From assembly GCF_000428045.1 (NCBI RefSeq), contig NZ_ATZE01000012.1, positions 58,409 through 122,408 on the forward strand: a stretch of DNA of 64,000 nt, read 5' to 3'. The notes under the pieces are model-generated. The model worked only from the letters and a program-made list of their open reading frames with translations, was not told where the DNA came from and ran no database searches. Made by a program: the position numbers and the translations under genes. Below, piece by piece: positions 1-9,659 of the stretch. The DNA comes from Sedimenticola selenatireducens DSM 17993. GTDB taxonomy: Bacteria > Pseudomonadota > Gammaproteobacteria > Chromatiales > Chromatiaceae. How positions within the stretch are numbered: the stretch's first letter is position 1; the number at the start of each line of letters is the position of its first letter.

Positions 1-88
1 AGGGTTTCGCGGAATAACGGTTAGTGAATGCTTTCAAAGGCGCCAGGAACGGTCATTGTGATTGCACTTCTCTTAATATTGAACGGAG

Positions 89-165
89 CCGGAATGGAAC
101 GTAGTGAAATCCGGGTTTTTACTCGCGTTTCTCATTCCCCGGATTACGCTGTCACTTCATCCGGG
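89..165. repeat. REP-like palindrome pair in inverted orientation
   Basis: Two 27-nt palindromic units, at 89-115 and 138-164, both begin and end with CCGG-type arms. The second unit read on the minus strand aligns to the first (CCGGA, a variable middle, AATCCGGG). Two units facing each other are typical of extragenic REP doublets. They lie just beyond the stop codon of the large minus-strand gene and could end or stabilise its transcript. No gene is seen at 1-172. Confidence 0.5.
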
Positions 166-172
166 CCTCTTA

Positions 173-3100
173 CTACAAGACATTAGATCTAAGCCAAGCG
201 TCAAGAGTGTCGATCTGCACAAAATGTGTGGGCACTTCATAAGGTGGAAACCTCAACCAAAAGTGCATGTCTTTGGACACGTAAAGTTCAGACAGCGATA
301 ATGGTTTGTCCTCTGGAGTCGGCCAACCCAACAAGGACCGCAAAATGTCCGTGTTTTGGATGAAAAAGTCGCGCCTTTGCTCGATCTTTTGTAGCTGCCC
401 TTTCTTTCTGCCGCCACCAAAAATTGTATCCCGTAACCGACGCGTATCTTTGAGACAAAAGGCTGGTTGATTGTATTTGCACTCAACCGTCAGCCACAAG
501 TTTTCCTCTGGTCTGTATGCCAATACGTCAAAATCTCCAACCTCTGGAAAATTTTGATCCGGAAAACGACTTTTGAAATCAATACCCCTGATAGCATAAG
601 GCATGGCACGGGCGCAGATTTCGTGCGCTCGAACCTCTAGATCGTCTTCCAGTTCCTTTTTAAGTTGCCTGACAGCTTTCTTTATATTCGGCCAAGGGTA
701 ATCAGCCGGTAGGTAACCATCTGTAATTACCCCCCTCCAAATGCGGCTCGATCTTTCCACCACAGCCGCTCCCCATAATACTCGGCCGTCGGCTAGCTCA
801 AATAGGGGACGAATGGTGTTACGACTGCCTCGTTTAAAATGCTCCCAGACAGGAACATCGTCCGGAACATCATCCTTGCCAAACAGATGCCAGGCTTGGC
901 CAGGTTTAAGAATGAGGAATTCGATCACCGCTAGAGCAGAATCTAAAGGAAGATCTGGGTAAGTCGTTACTGCACGCTCTGCTATACGTTGTTTTTCACT
1001 GGCATATCCGCATGCCAATTCTTGAGCGCCACCAACCGATACCCAAAGCATAAGTGTGGAAAAAACTTGCAGCATGTGAGTATAGGTAAATTGGAGATCT
1101 GTATCGAATGCCTCGTCCAGCATGGTAAAGTATGCCTCCGTCGACATAGCCGTGGAAACCTTGTCCTTTTCAACGACGTTAACGCCCAACCGCAGAGCAG
1201 CCATCTCTCGTCCAAACACGTCTTCCTCATGCTTTCGCTTTTCCGAGAAGAAAACCTCCGGAACATACTGGTCATCGATCCGTAGACCTCCTACATCTAT
1301 GTCGTTATGGAGGACATCGCTAGCGCTATACAAAACCAACAGCCAGTCGATCATTGCTAGGATTGATAGCACCTCCTCCGCACGCGCAGGAGATGTCTGT
1401 GCGGAACTTAGAACTACCGAACATTCCAGTAGGTATCGATAGTTTTTGCTTTCACGAATAAATTTTTCATGAGCCTCTGACATGGCATGTTCCCGATCAT
1501 AATCAACCTCGTGCCGAAGGCTTTGTTTGAACCGAATTTCATCCCGGTTATAGGAAGCAGTCAACGAGTCGTATTGGCTAGTGCAATACCACAGTAGACT
1601 CTCGCGATCCATCTCGCCAATGCGCTTGTGCACCTCGTCCCGATAAGCTTCACGCGCACGGTTAATGAGTGCTTTTGCAACCTCTAATTCGTATGTCCCC
1701 GGTTCTATATCTTGTCCTCTCAGAAGTATTGCGAGATCACGTCGCGCAACTTTGTAATCTTCAGAAGTAGGTACTTGCGGTAGGGTAAAGTCTGGCACAT
1801 CCACTTTTCGTTGCAGGTGGCTTACCGTAAAACGAGGTGAGCGGTCAGCAGTGTTTAGCAACGCTTCGCGTAGCTCAGAAGGCATTGGGCAATCAAGAAT
1901 TCTGAACAAATGCTCAACAACCACCACAGCACAGGCTGCCTCGAAAGTTGCATCTTCAGCAACTTCCAATTCTTGAGCCAATTTCGCCAAATTGACAATG
2001 ATCCGGGCTTGGTAGCTTTGCGGATCCATAGATGCCATTTCCTTCCAGTCAGTAATGAGAGGCATTACTAATGCTTGCTGTATCTGTTCATCCTCACCTG
2101 ATGCCAGTAGATGTTTCTCACTGAAACAATGCAAATTGATACGACGCATGGGCAGCTGAAGGAATGGCTCGATAATCGAAGCACGCTCGGCGATGCTATC
2201 AGCGGCACAATGGAGAAAAAGCTCAAGCAACGAGCCATCCTGCGACTCTAACCCAACATCTTCGGCATCGAGAATAAAATAAAGTGTCGTAGCCCCAATG
2301 ACAGACGACCACGCGATTTTTGGTGTGTTTTTAGCAATAACGGAAGACAGCGAACTAGCACTCTTCGTCTCATTTATTTCCCAAGCATTGTCGTCGTCTG
2401 GAAAAATGAGTGGGGCTTGGCTCCATAGTTTCTTGAGCTGTTGGTACCTCCAGGATGCACCCCAGTGGGGGTCCAAAGCCAAGAAGTTTGGCATCAACGC
2501 CCCTTCAATGATTTGGGCATGGGTATCACGGAAAGAGCCAAACAGGTCTCCCAAATCACTAAACGGACTACCTCCATACTGACCAAGGCCATCAACATAG
2601 TCCCAGAATCGCGTAAATTCATCCACCGATTCAATAGAGTCAAAAATTGTGCATGCATCGACTAAGCTCATTAGTTGTGCTTTGGTGTTAGTCTTCCTTA
2701 CCTTCAAATGTCCCGTGGATACTGTCGTGATAACCAGGATGACCTTTACTGAGATGGGTTGGGGTGTAGATGCTTGCGGATCGCGAAACTGAAAACCATC
2801 GCTAGTTCCGATGACCTGGAGTCCCCAGTCTGGGTCACGCATAACACGATGCATTGCGATCACAGCTTTTTCAGCTATTTCCAGTTGATCGATCGCCACC
2901 GGCACTACCAGAAAGAAATGTGGGGCACTGATAAGAGCAGCTGCGATGGGCAGCGGGACTCGCTCACGGCGCGACCGCATCACTAATGGACCAGTCAGGC
3001 ATGATCCAGTCTTGACTCGTTTAGCCACATATTTCCCTAACTGTGTAGCAGCCCATGGCGAGACGGTATAGGTTTCCGCTGCCCAGGCATCAATCACAAC

Positions 3101-3958
3101 CGTCGTTACGTTGCGAAGACAGATGGCGTAAGTCTTTCCATCAATTCGGACCGCCTGCCAAGGCAACACTGCACCAGTCATCACTGCTTCACCGAAGCTG
3201 TTAGCATCTGACCAGGTGGCTGGTTTTCCAAATTGTGTAATGTATTGATCGTGAAGCTGGTTAACTGACGATAGGTTACTCAAGGCGGGTAAGATGACTT
3301 CCCAAAATTTTGCAGGTGGAATCTCGATATACCCAGGACTCAACTCGTCCGGTTGATCATTGCCATTTACCGGTACCTGTTCCAGGAGTTGGCTCTGCAA
3401 TCGTATCGAAATTTCCAAATCGGCTACGGCTTGCGAACCATTTTCATGGGAGATACGGAATGCTTCTATGTAGTCAGAGATGCGTTGCACAGGGCCGCCG
3501 TGCAGAATAGCAACTGGCTCCTGCCCTATTAATATTTTCACCGCTCCCCAATCCGCCTCTGGCACGTAGTCCTCGAGCATAGGAAAGTCAGGCAAGGACT
3601 CGATAAGTGCCCTACAGAACTCAGCGAATCCCTCGTAGGTCGTTATTCGGGTCGGTGAAAATCTGTCGAACGGCATAGAGACCAAAAGGCTGAATGCTAA
3701 AAGGTGCTTTACTTGGCTAGCGCGATTGGGCTGCCATAAATCTAAGATGTTTAGCGCGCAGATCGCATCTACTGGATGAACACGTGACAGGACCTCGGTA
3801 ACTCGTTCGCAGGAAGCCTGGAAGGATTGTTCGAACCTCTTTTGCTGCTCTTCCATATTCTGCTGCATCGCGATCAGGAAGTCCGGCTTCGTGATTGGCG
3901 CTTTAAACTTCTTCTTGCCCTTTTTCCTATTTCTATTTTTACGCTTTTTTCTATTCAT
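173..3958 (-). CDS. Large uncharacterised protein with C-terminal PD-(D/E)XK nuclease-like motif (ICE cargo)
   Basis: This gene encodes about 1261 residues, and I recognise no family for most of the length. The N-terminus is very basic (about 20 residues of alternating K/R/N). Near the C-terminus there is a GDFDVLAY strand, then 15 residues after its second Asp an ECK triplet (about D1144, E1159, K1161), followed by a Q/R-rich helix. That is the layout of a PD-(D/E)XK nuclease core. No signal peptide or clear membrane segment is seen. The ATG at 3958 follows a GAGAAG Shine-Dalgarno. A GTG at 4018 would add 20 residues. The gene lies directly downstream of traC on the same strand, where further transfer genes are usual, and it looks more AT-rich than its neighbours. 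I infer cargo, possibly anti-phage or anti-plasmid defence; that function is not established. Confidence 0.75.
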   Translation of the reverse strand: MNRKKRKNRNRKKGKKKFKAPITKPDFLIAMQQNMEEQQKRFEQSFQASCERVTEVLSRVHPVDAICALNILDLWQPNRASQVKHLLAFSLLVSMPFDRFSPTRITTYEGFAEFCRALIESLPDFPMLEDYVPEADWGAVKILIGQEPVAILHGGPVQRISDYIEAFRISHENGSQAVADLEISIRLQSQLLEQVPVNGNDQPDELSPGYIEIPPAKFWEVILPALSNLSSVNQLHDQYITQFGKPATWSDANSFGEAVMTGAVLPWQAVRIDGKTYAICLRNVTTVVIDAWAAETYTVSPWAATQLGKYVAKRVKTGSCLTGPLVMRSRRERVPLPIAAALISAPHFFLVVPVAIDQLEIAEKAVIAMHRVMRDPDWGLQVIGTSDGFQFRDPQASTPQPISVKVILVITTVSTGHLKVRKTNTKAQLMSLVDACTIFDSIESVDEFTRFWDYVDGLGQYGGSPFSDLGDLFGSFRDTHAQIIEGALMPNFLALDPHWGASWRYQQLKKLWSQAPLIFPDDDNAWEINETKSASSLSSVIAKNTPKIAWSSVIGATTLYFILDAEDVGLESQDGSLLELFLHCAADSIAERASIIEPFLQLPMRRINLHCFSEKHLLASGEDEQIQQALVMPLITDWKEMASMDPQSYQARIIVNLAKLAQELEVAEDATFEAACAVVVVEHLFRILDCPMPSELREALLNTADRSPRFTVSHLQRKVDVPDFTLPQVPTSEDYKVARRDLAILLRGQDIEPGTYELEVAKALINRAREAYRDEVHKRIGEMDRESLLWYCTSQYDSLTASYNRDEIRFKQSLRHEVDYDREHAMSEAHEKFIRESKNYRYLLECSVVLSSAQTSPARAEEVLSILAMIDWLLVLYSASDVLHNDIDVGGLRIDDQYVPEVFFSEKRKHEEDVFGREMAALRLGVNVVEKDKVSTAMSTEAYFTMLDEAFDTDLQFTYTHMLQVFSTLMLWVSVGGAQELACGYASEKQRIAERAVTTYPDLPLDSALAVIEFLILKPGQAWHLFGKDDVPDDVPVWEHFKRGSRNTIRPLFELADGRVLWGAAVVERSSRIWRGVITDGYLPADYPWPNIKKAVRQLKKELEDDLEVRAHEICARAMPYAIRGIDFKSRFPDQNFPEVGDFDVLAYRPEENLWLTVECKYNQPAFCLKDTRRLRDTIFGGGRKKGQLQKIEQRRDFFIQNTDILRSLLGWPTPEDKPLSLSELYVSKDMHFWLRFPPYEVPTHFVQIDTLDAWLRSNVL

Positions 3959-4320
3959 TAGGCTTCTCAATGAATTTTGACCTTCCTTTTCGAGATAAGT
4001 CAAAGAGTTAATCTGCACGTATCATACACATGTACCAGTTTCTCGTGCTTCAGCGGGCATCTTTTAGACCAGATCATCGGTGCGCCTTTTATTTCCTCTT
4101 TGGTTTTTCAAGTATAACGTTTTTGAGACTTGTGCCGAATGACAGCTTCGGGTCGAAACCTGAGAAAATCGCTCTCCAAAATTCTGAATTTTCAAATGTC
4201 GCCTTTTCGCTAATTGCTGCCGGTAAAAACCTCAGCGTTGAACATCAACTCAGGGTTGAGAGCAGCCCCAATCTTTATTGATGTTTTGTTCTGAAAGTCA
4301 CTTTTGAAGGGATAGAATCC
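3959..4320. other. AT-rich spacer between traC and the large cargo gene
   Basis: About 360 bases with no convincing gene. A short hairpin (GGGAT-aga-ATCCC) overlaps the traC stop. On the minus strand a TATGAT sits just before the alternative GTG start of the cargo gene, without a good -35. A TTTGAC/GTCAAA inverted repeat lies between the two candidate starts. The gap suggests the cargo gene has its own promoter, but none can be fixed from sequence. Confidence 0.4.
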
Positions 4321-7056
4321 CTACGCATTTCGATTTGCTGCAATCCGTTCCGCGATGACATGCACCGCCTCGAGTTCGCTGCAGTTGCGCTCCCGCATAA
4401 TCGCGCCACGCTCTGCCTTTTCGTGTTTCTCGGTCATGGCAAGCGCAAGTGATAGCGGCGGCGGGACATTGCGAAATAGCGCTTCCATATTGTCTGAGAG
4501 CACGACACCTTCGACATACTTGCCCGGCTCCTTGCGAGCCGACAGCAACAGACTGCGCTGTACGTCAGTCAAATCCTTGAAGCGGGCGATTTGTTCCACC
4601 TCCTCCTTAGGCATCACCATGCACAGCCACCACTCCATCATGTTGAGCATCTTGCGACTGGCATCCGGGAAGTCTTCCAGATTCTGGGTAGCAATCCAGA
4701 ACCAGGCGCCGAGCTTGCGCCACATCTTGGTGATCTTGACTACGTAACGCGCCAGCAACGGATTGGTGGTAATGATGTGCCCTTCATCAGTCACCACCAA
4801 TGTCGGCCTTGCATCGTGCTGGTGGCGCTCTACCAGATCGTTGATATGGCTCATCATGGAGATGTAGGCGACGGTGAGCTGATCTTCGTAGCCTTCCCGG
4901 GCCAGTAGCCCCATCTCCAGAATCGTGATGTCCGCCTCGGGCCAGGGGGTGCCCGGCCGGTTAAAAAAGTGTCCGGCAAGACCTGAACAGAACAGCGCCA
5001 TGCCGTCCCCCATCTCGATGGCACGGTTGCGCCGGTGATCCGGCAGGCTTTCATCGTGACCGATACTCTGGAGTGCGGCGACGACATCCTGGGTGAGCAC
5101 CTGATCGCGACCAGCCTCCTTGACGGTTTTGGCCGCTAGGAAAATCGCATTACGGATCAGCAGACGGTCAGCCCGGGTCATGCGCGCATCCTCGCGTTCA
5201 TCACCCCCGGTGATCATGATGCGGGCCGCAATCTCCATTTCGCCGAGTACATCACGGCCGGTGCCCTCCTCATCCAGCTCGTCGTCTTCTTCCAGTGCAT
5301 CCGGATCATCGCGCAATTGCTGCTGACGTTCCTTCTGCAACACACGCAAGGCGTCGGCAAACGGCGGCAAACTAACATCGGTATTCGGGTTCAGGGTAAC
5401 CTGGTTGACAGCCAGGCCATGAGCCTGAAACTGCTGACCCAGCAGAGAGAAGGAACCGCCGGCCTCGATGATGAAAATGCGCGGGCGGTACATGGCGGCC
5501 ATCTGCTGCAGCAGATAGACCAGCATTGCCGACTTGCCGGCGCCGGTGGGACCGAGGATCAGCATGTGAGCGTTCTTCTTCCGATCAGCCCGGTGCAGGG
5601 GATCAAAAACAAGAGGTTCGGCGCCCCGGTTGAAGAACACTAGCCCCGGGTGCCCGGTACCTTTGGATCGGCCATACAGCGGTAGAAGATTCGCCGTGTG
5701 ACTGGAAAACACCAGTCGTGATCGGCGACTGGATTTCTCCAATGTGGCATCGTAGGCCATGGGAAGATTGCGAATATAGCTGTCGAGCGCCAGCAGATCG
5801 GCCTCATGCAGAATCGGTTGCAGCCCGTTGGGTAGCAGCAGTGCATTCAGCTGATTGACATTGGCGCGCAGGATCTTTATGTCGTCACCGCGCACATAGA
5901 AAGCAATGCCCAGCGGATAGAGCTTGTTACCGCGCGCCATCTCCCGCTCCACGGCCTCGGCATCTTCCTTGGTGAGTTCGACCTCCGCGGAGTCCCCCAC
6001 CGCGGCACGTTTGACCTGGGCGATGTGGTTTCTCGTGAAGTCCTGGGGCCTGGCCGTCAGGGTCATTACCATCACGGTGTACTCCGGGAACCGGTCGAAT
6101 AACGAGAAGACGTGATCACCGGACTGGCGCTCTGCGGTCATGTGACCGACCTCAGGCGCCCGGCGCAGTCCCTGAACGGTCACCAGCGTATGTGGCAGAT
6201 CATCGAACCACCAGGTGGCTGAAGCATTGTCCGAGCGAGGCATCGTCAGCGTCAGGCGCTCGGCAAGATCATGCCCGAATGGCAGGTCTTCATCCCCCGG
6301 ATAGGGGGCAATCTCGAGCAACTTGTCGGGATCACCACCCGTAATCTCAGGCCTTGGGTTGAACCATTTCAGCAACCACTCGTAGAGGTCCCGACCAGTA
6401 CCTCGGCGTACCCGAATCCCTGCCGAGGCCAGTGAGGCCACCCACTTGGTGGCCACATCATTCAGGGATTCCTCGATTTCCACGGCCGAAGGCACACGAC
6501 CATTGGGTTTCAGACGACGATACAAAGTGGCCCGCACACGCCGGATCTGGCCTCGCCACTGGGCACCGGTTACCGCGGTGTCTTCAAAAAGACCACCGGG
6601 ACGAGTGATCCGGACGAGATGCTCCGACAATGTTTGCTGGAAGTGGCGGGTATAGTCCGACTCCCGTGCACCAGGCTGGGCATAGTTCGCGATTTCTTTC
6701 TCGAATCCTTGAAGACTTGGCTCGTCCTGAACGTATACCTGCAAGATCCACGGGGCATCGTCTTCTTCAGGGATGGCATCGGTCAGCGCGGTCTGGATCG
6801 CATCACGCAGCTGAGTCATGAACGCAGGTGTACGTGCCTCGGTACCGGCCGGGATCAGATCGAACAGGGCGCCGACACTGATCCCGTCCTCCAGCAGAAA
6901 GGTACGGCTTGCCGGGTTGTATTCCATCCACGGCAAGAAGTCAGTAAACGACGGCGGACGTTCATACATCTGCTTGACCTGGTTCGTCGTGACTGGCAGA
7001 TCGTCATTTTGTTCGTCACGCTTCGAGGGTGTAGGGACTGACTTTATGAGACTCAC
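4321..7056 (-). CDS. traC: Conjugative transfer ATPase, VirB4/TraC-like (PFL_4706 family)
   Basis: A 911-residue cytoplasmic ATPase that powers assembly of the MPF-G mating channel. A Walker A motif, GPTGAGKS, is at about residue 502, and a Walker B-like strand, LVVTDEGH, at about 755. An acidic insert (EEDDELDEEGTGRD) lies between them. Length and domain order fit the TraC family of PFGI-1-type ICEs. Its ATG overlaps the stop of the upstream lipoprotein gene by 4 bases, so the two are translationally coupled. It is the last transfer gene in the window. In related elements TraU/TraH/TraG-type genes follow, but here the nuclease-tailed cargo gene comes next. Confidence 0.93.
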   Translation of the reverse strand: MSLIKSVPTPSKRDEQNDDLPVTTNQVKQMYERPPSFTDFLPWMEYNPASRTFLLEDGISVGALFDLIPAGTEARTPAFMTQLRDAIQTALTDAIPEEDDAPWILQVYVQDEPSLQGFEKEIANYAQPGARESDYTRHFQQTLSEHLVRITRPGGLFEDTAVTGAQWRGQIRRVRATLYRRLKPNGRVPSAVEIEESLNDVATKWVASLASAGIRVRRGTGRDLYEWLLKWFNPRPEITGGDPDKLLEIAPYPGDEDLPFGHDLAERLTLTMPRSDNASATWWFDDLPHTLVTVQGLRRAPEVGHMTAERQSGDHVFSLFDRFPEYTVMVMTLTARPQDFTRNHIAQVKRAAVGDSAEVELTKEDAEAVEREMARGNKLYPLGIAFYVRGDDIKILRANVNQLNALLLPNGLQPILHEADLLALDSYIRNLPMAYDATLEKSSRRSRLVFSSHTANLLPLYGRSKGTGHPGLVFFNRGAEPLVFDPLHRADRKKNAHMLILGPTGAGKSAMLVYLLQQMAAMYRPRIFIIEAGGSFSLLGQQFQAHGLAVNQVTLNPNTDVSLPPFADALRVLQKERQQQLRDDPDALEEDDELDEEGTGRDVLGEMEIAARIMITGGDEREDARMTRADRLLIRNAIFLAAKTVKEAGRDQVLTQDVVAALQSIGHDESLPDHRRNRAIEMGDGMALFCSGLAGHFFNRPGTPWPEADITILEMGLLAREGYEDQLTVAYISMMSHINDLVERHQHDARPTLVVTDEGHIITTNPLLARYVVKITKMWRKLGAWFWIATQNLEDFPDASRKMLNMMEWWLCMVMPKEEVEQIARFKDLTDVQRSLLLSARKEPGKYVEGVVLSDNMEALFRNVPPPLSLALAMTEKHEKAERGAIMRERNCSELEAVHVIAERIAANRNA

Positions 7057-7475
7057 CGGCGGACACCGCCCTGCTGACTACTGACTTCACCGGGTAGCGC
7101 ATATTCCACCTGCTCGTACATCGGGAACGCTGTCGTATAGCCGGGCACCGGTGCTCCGGCATCACCGGCCAGATGCGGAAAGATGTACATCACTAGCGTC
7201 GGGTTGGGCAGGCGAGGAAACAGCACATCGATCTCGTTGAAGGCATCTCGTGTGTAGCCATGCAGCGCCGTCTCTCCCGAGACGATGGGGCGGTCACCCA
7301 GCTCGCCACGAATGGCCTGGGGATTGTCAGCATTCATCTCGTGCACGTGGCCCTCATAAATAGCCTTCATCGAAGGGCCATCCTGGGGTAGTACGGTGTC
7401 CTTGGTGCTGGCGCAACCGGCCAGCACCAGGCTAATCAAGCCGAGTACGGCGATAAAGGTCGAGGGCGGTTTCAT
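7053..7475 (-). CDS. Conjugative transfer region lipoprotein (TIGR03751 family)
   Basis: A 140-residue protein starting with a hydrophobic signal and the lipobox LAGC, which predicts cleavage before Cys20 and anchoring in the outer membrane. It matches the small lipoprotein coded just before the TraC ATPase in PFGI-1-class ICEs and probably acts in the outer part of the mating channel (VirB7-like role, inferred). It overlaps the upstream PFL_4705-type gene by 44 bases and traC by 4, so it sits inside one operon. Confidence 0.85.
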   Translation of the reverse strand: MKPPSTFIAVLGLISLVLAGCASTKDTVLPQDGPSMKAIYEGHVHEMNADNPQAIRGELGDRPIVSGETALHGYTRDAFNEIDVLFPRLPNPTLVMYIFPHLAGDAGAPVPGYTTAFPMYEQVEYALPGEVSSQQGGVRR

Positions 7476-8841
7476 GGGTCAGTTTCCTGCCAGTGGTATC
7501 GAAATCAATAGGGAGCTCCCGGTCAACATGGATGGCAATGCGGATGCCGGCCGGGACAAAGACGGCATCGAAGCTCTGGGACTGGCGCTCCAGCAACCAC
7601 TTCGACACTTCCTCGCTACCGCCGGAAATGGTCTTGCCCAATACGAAGCGGCCGGTATCACCGCTGACGCTACTGGTAACACTGCCCGCATTGCTCACCA
7701 CCGAGGTTGTCTCGGCATTGGCCGCCGCTTCCGCCGCAGCCTGGATGGCGGTCACGCCGATACGTTGGCTGAGAAATGCCGGAGCGTTGGTCTTGCGCTC
7801 GCCAGTGATGCAGGGAATGCCCTGTTCATCCGAGATCCAGCCCAGTGGCTTCTCTGCACCACCACCCTGATTGCCCTGGTCGTCGCCGGAAATGGTTCGG
7901 ATGGTGCCATCCTCAAAGACGAAGGTGACCGAATCGAGGCGACCGGTCACACATGAAAGCGTCCAGTCTCCAACAGCGGTCCCACTCCACACCATGCCTT
8001 GAACACCAGGCACCGTGAGACCATTGGCGGCCAGGTTATCAGCGCCGGTGATGACCTTGAACGGCATCGGATCACGTACCTGTCCCTGTACTGGCACCCG
8101 ACCAACCAAGGCCGTCATGGCCGTTGAACCGATCAGGGTGGCGTTACGGGGAACCGTATAAACGGGATTGACGGTGCTGAGTTCCTGAGCTATTGCCTGT
8201 TTGAGTTTTGGGGTCTTCTCACTGGCCGATGTCAACGCACCTCCGGTGGACTGGCCTGCCCTTTGCAGCAGGCTGTTTCCATTGGCTACTAACTCAGCAT
8301 CATCGACAACATCCAACGGTTCGACCCAGATCAGGCTGTCAGTCGTTGCAGCACCTTCTCCGACATCATCGAGGCCCAAACCCACCGGGATATCGTTACC
8401 GCTTTGTGCGGGATAACGCTGGGAAAGAGACTGGGACAGAGCATCCACACGTGCCGTCAGGGAAGAAAGCACACCGGCATCGATCCGGTCGCGTGACTCC
8501 CGGTCCTTTTCATGAGAGAGCAGCTCACGCTTGACCCGGGTTGTGACGTTTTCCTCGATCTGGTGACGATTAGCCAGCAGTTCACGGTTCTCTTTACGCA
8601 GCTGATCATTGTCTTTGCGTAGAGCCTGTACTTCCGTGGTCATGGACGCGACATTGGCCGTCAGCGTCTTGATGGTATCGGCAGGACTGTCCGCATCCGG
8701 CGCGGGTGCCTGGGGTACGCTCTCCAGAACAAGTGCATCTTCAGGTTCCTGCGAACAGGATTTCAGGGTGACGAATACCAGCATCAGCACGACAGCGCCG
8801 GCAAGCAGGGGTAAGAGTCGGTTGGAGGTTGCAATCGCCAT
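7432..8841 (-). CDS. ICE transfer protein, PFL_4705 family (VirB10/TraB-like)
   Basis: A 469-residue protein with an N-terminal membrane segment (about residues 9-27), then a coiled-coil-rich stretch with many Glu/Arg/Asn (about 55-120). The C-terminal domain contains PVQGQVRDPMPFK and GERKTNAP segments. This is the layout of the TIGR03752/PFL_4705 proteins, which occupy the TraB/VirB10 place spanning inner membrane to periplasm. It lies between the PFL_4704 and lipoprotein genes as in related elements. Confidence 0.9.
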   Translation of the reverse strand: MAIATSNRLLPLLAGAVVLMLVFVTLKSCSQEPEDALVLESVPQAPAPDADSPADTIKTLTANVASMTTEVQALRKDNDQLRKENRELLANRHQIEENVTTRVKRELLSHEKDRESRDRIDAGVLSSLTARVDALSQSLSQRYPAQSGNDIPVGLGLDDVGEGAATTDSLIWVEPLDVVDDAELVANGNSLLQRAGQSTGGALTSASEKTPKLKQAIAQELSTVNPVYTVPRNATLIGSTAMTALVGRVPVQGQVRDPMPFKVITGADNLAANGLTVPGVQGMVWSGTAVGDWTLSCVTGRLDSVTFVFEDGTIRTISGDDQGNQGGGAEKPLGWISDEQGIPCITGERKTNAPAFLSQRIGVTAIQAAAEAAANAETTSVVSNAGSVTSSVSGDTGRFVLGKTISGGSEEVSKWLLERQSQSFDAVFVPAGIRIAIHVDRELPIDFDTTGRKLTHETALDLYRRTRLD

Positions 8842-8849
8842 GGTAAGCC

Positions 8850-9647
8850 CTAGTGCGAAACGCTGAACGGCCGGGCGGAGATCAGATAGACAGCGGTGGT
8901 ATCAGCCTCATCGCCTTTGGGAAACAGACGGTGGTGCTGAAAGGTTGCCGTCAGCCAGGTGCCGCGCAAGTTGCGTGGGTCCAGTGTTAGCGCCTGTTCG
9001 GTACGGTTGGTGAACTTGACCGCCGTGACATAGAGACCCTTGGCGCGCCATGCCACCAGCGGGACCCCTTCAACGGCACCACCATGGTACAGATCGACGG
9101 GGTCACGACTGACCGGAACCCGAACAATACCGGGTTGGTCTTTGACCAGGCGAGCCGGGGCATAGATCTGCTGGGCAGCGAAGCGGGTCAGCTGAATAAA
9201 ATCAGGCCGCTCCTGTTCCGGCTCATGTCCGCCAGTTGCCTGACTATTTTCACTGCCTTGTTCATCCGTCCCATAGATTTGAATCGGATGGCCCGGCCCA
9301 CCCTCTTCAGTGGCTGTGACATCAAGCAGGTAGATACGTCCACTATCGAGTTCACGTACCATGAGTCGGTTGGAACCGAAGGACGTGTGCGCCAACAAGT
9401 AGACCATCCCATTGACACTCTGCGTACGCAGCACACCCTGAACCGAGGCCGGCACACCCACTTTTACTGTGGCGGGAAATTCAATCCGCTGCTCCTGACC
9501 AACCACGAGTTCCAATCGGATCGGCGCTTTCTTCCACTCGATCCGCTCCAGCGCTTCCGTCTCGGCATGCGCGAGCGACTGCATCAGAAGCAGTGTCACG
9601 ACCAGCAAGGTAGCCATTACTGAATAGTTCGATGTTTCTTGTCGCAT
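8850..9647 (-). CDS. ICE transfer protein, PFL_4704 family (periplasmic)
   Basis: A 265-residue protein beginning with a signal peptide (hydrophobic core near residues 11-24, cleavage after AHA). The mature part starts with an IEWKKAPIRLELVVGQEQRI segment like the beta-rich N-domain of TraK/VirB9-type proteins. It matches the TIGR03749/PFL_4704 family and is probably the periplasmic or outer-membrane partner of the VirB10-like protein coded just downstream (8-base gap). Confidence 0.88.
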   Translation of the reverse strand: MRQETSNYSVMATLLVVTLLLMQSLAHAETEALERIEWKKAPIRLELVVGQEQRIEFPATVKVGVPASVQGVLRTQSVNGMVYLLAHTSFGSNRLMVRELDSGRIYLLDVTATEEGGPGHPIQIYGTDEQGSENSQATGGHEPEQERPDFIQLTRFAAQQIYAPARLVKDQPGIVRVPVSRDPVDLYHGGAVEGVPLVAWRAKGLYVTAVKFTNRTEQALTLDPRNLRGTWLTATFQHHRLFPKGDEADTTAVYLISARPFSVSH

Positions 9648-9659
9648 GGGTTGCTCCTG

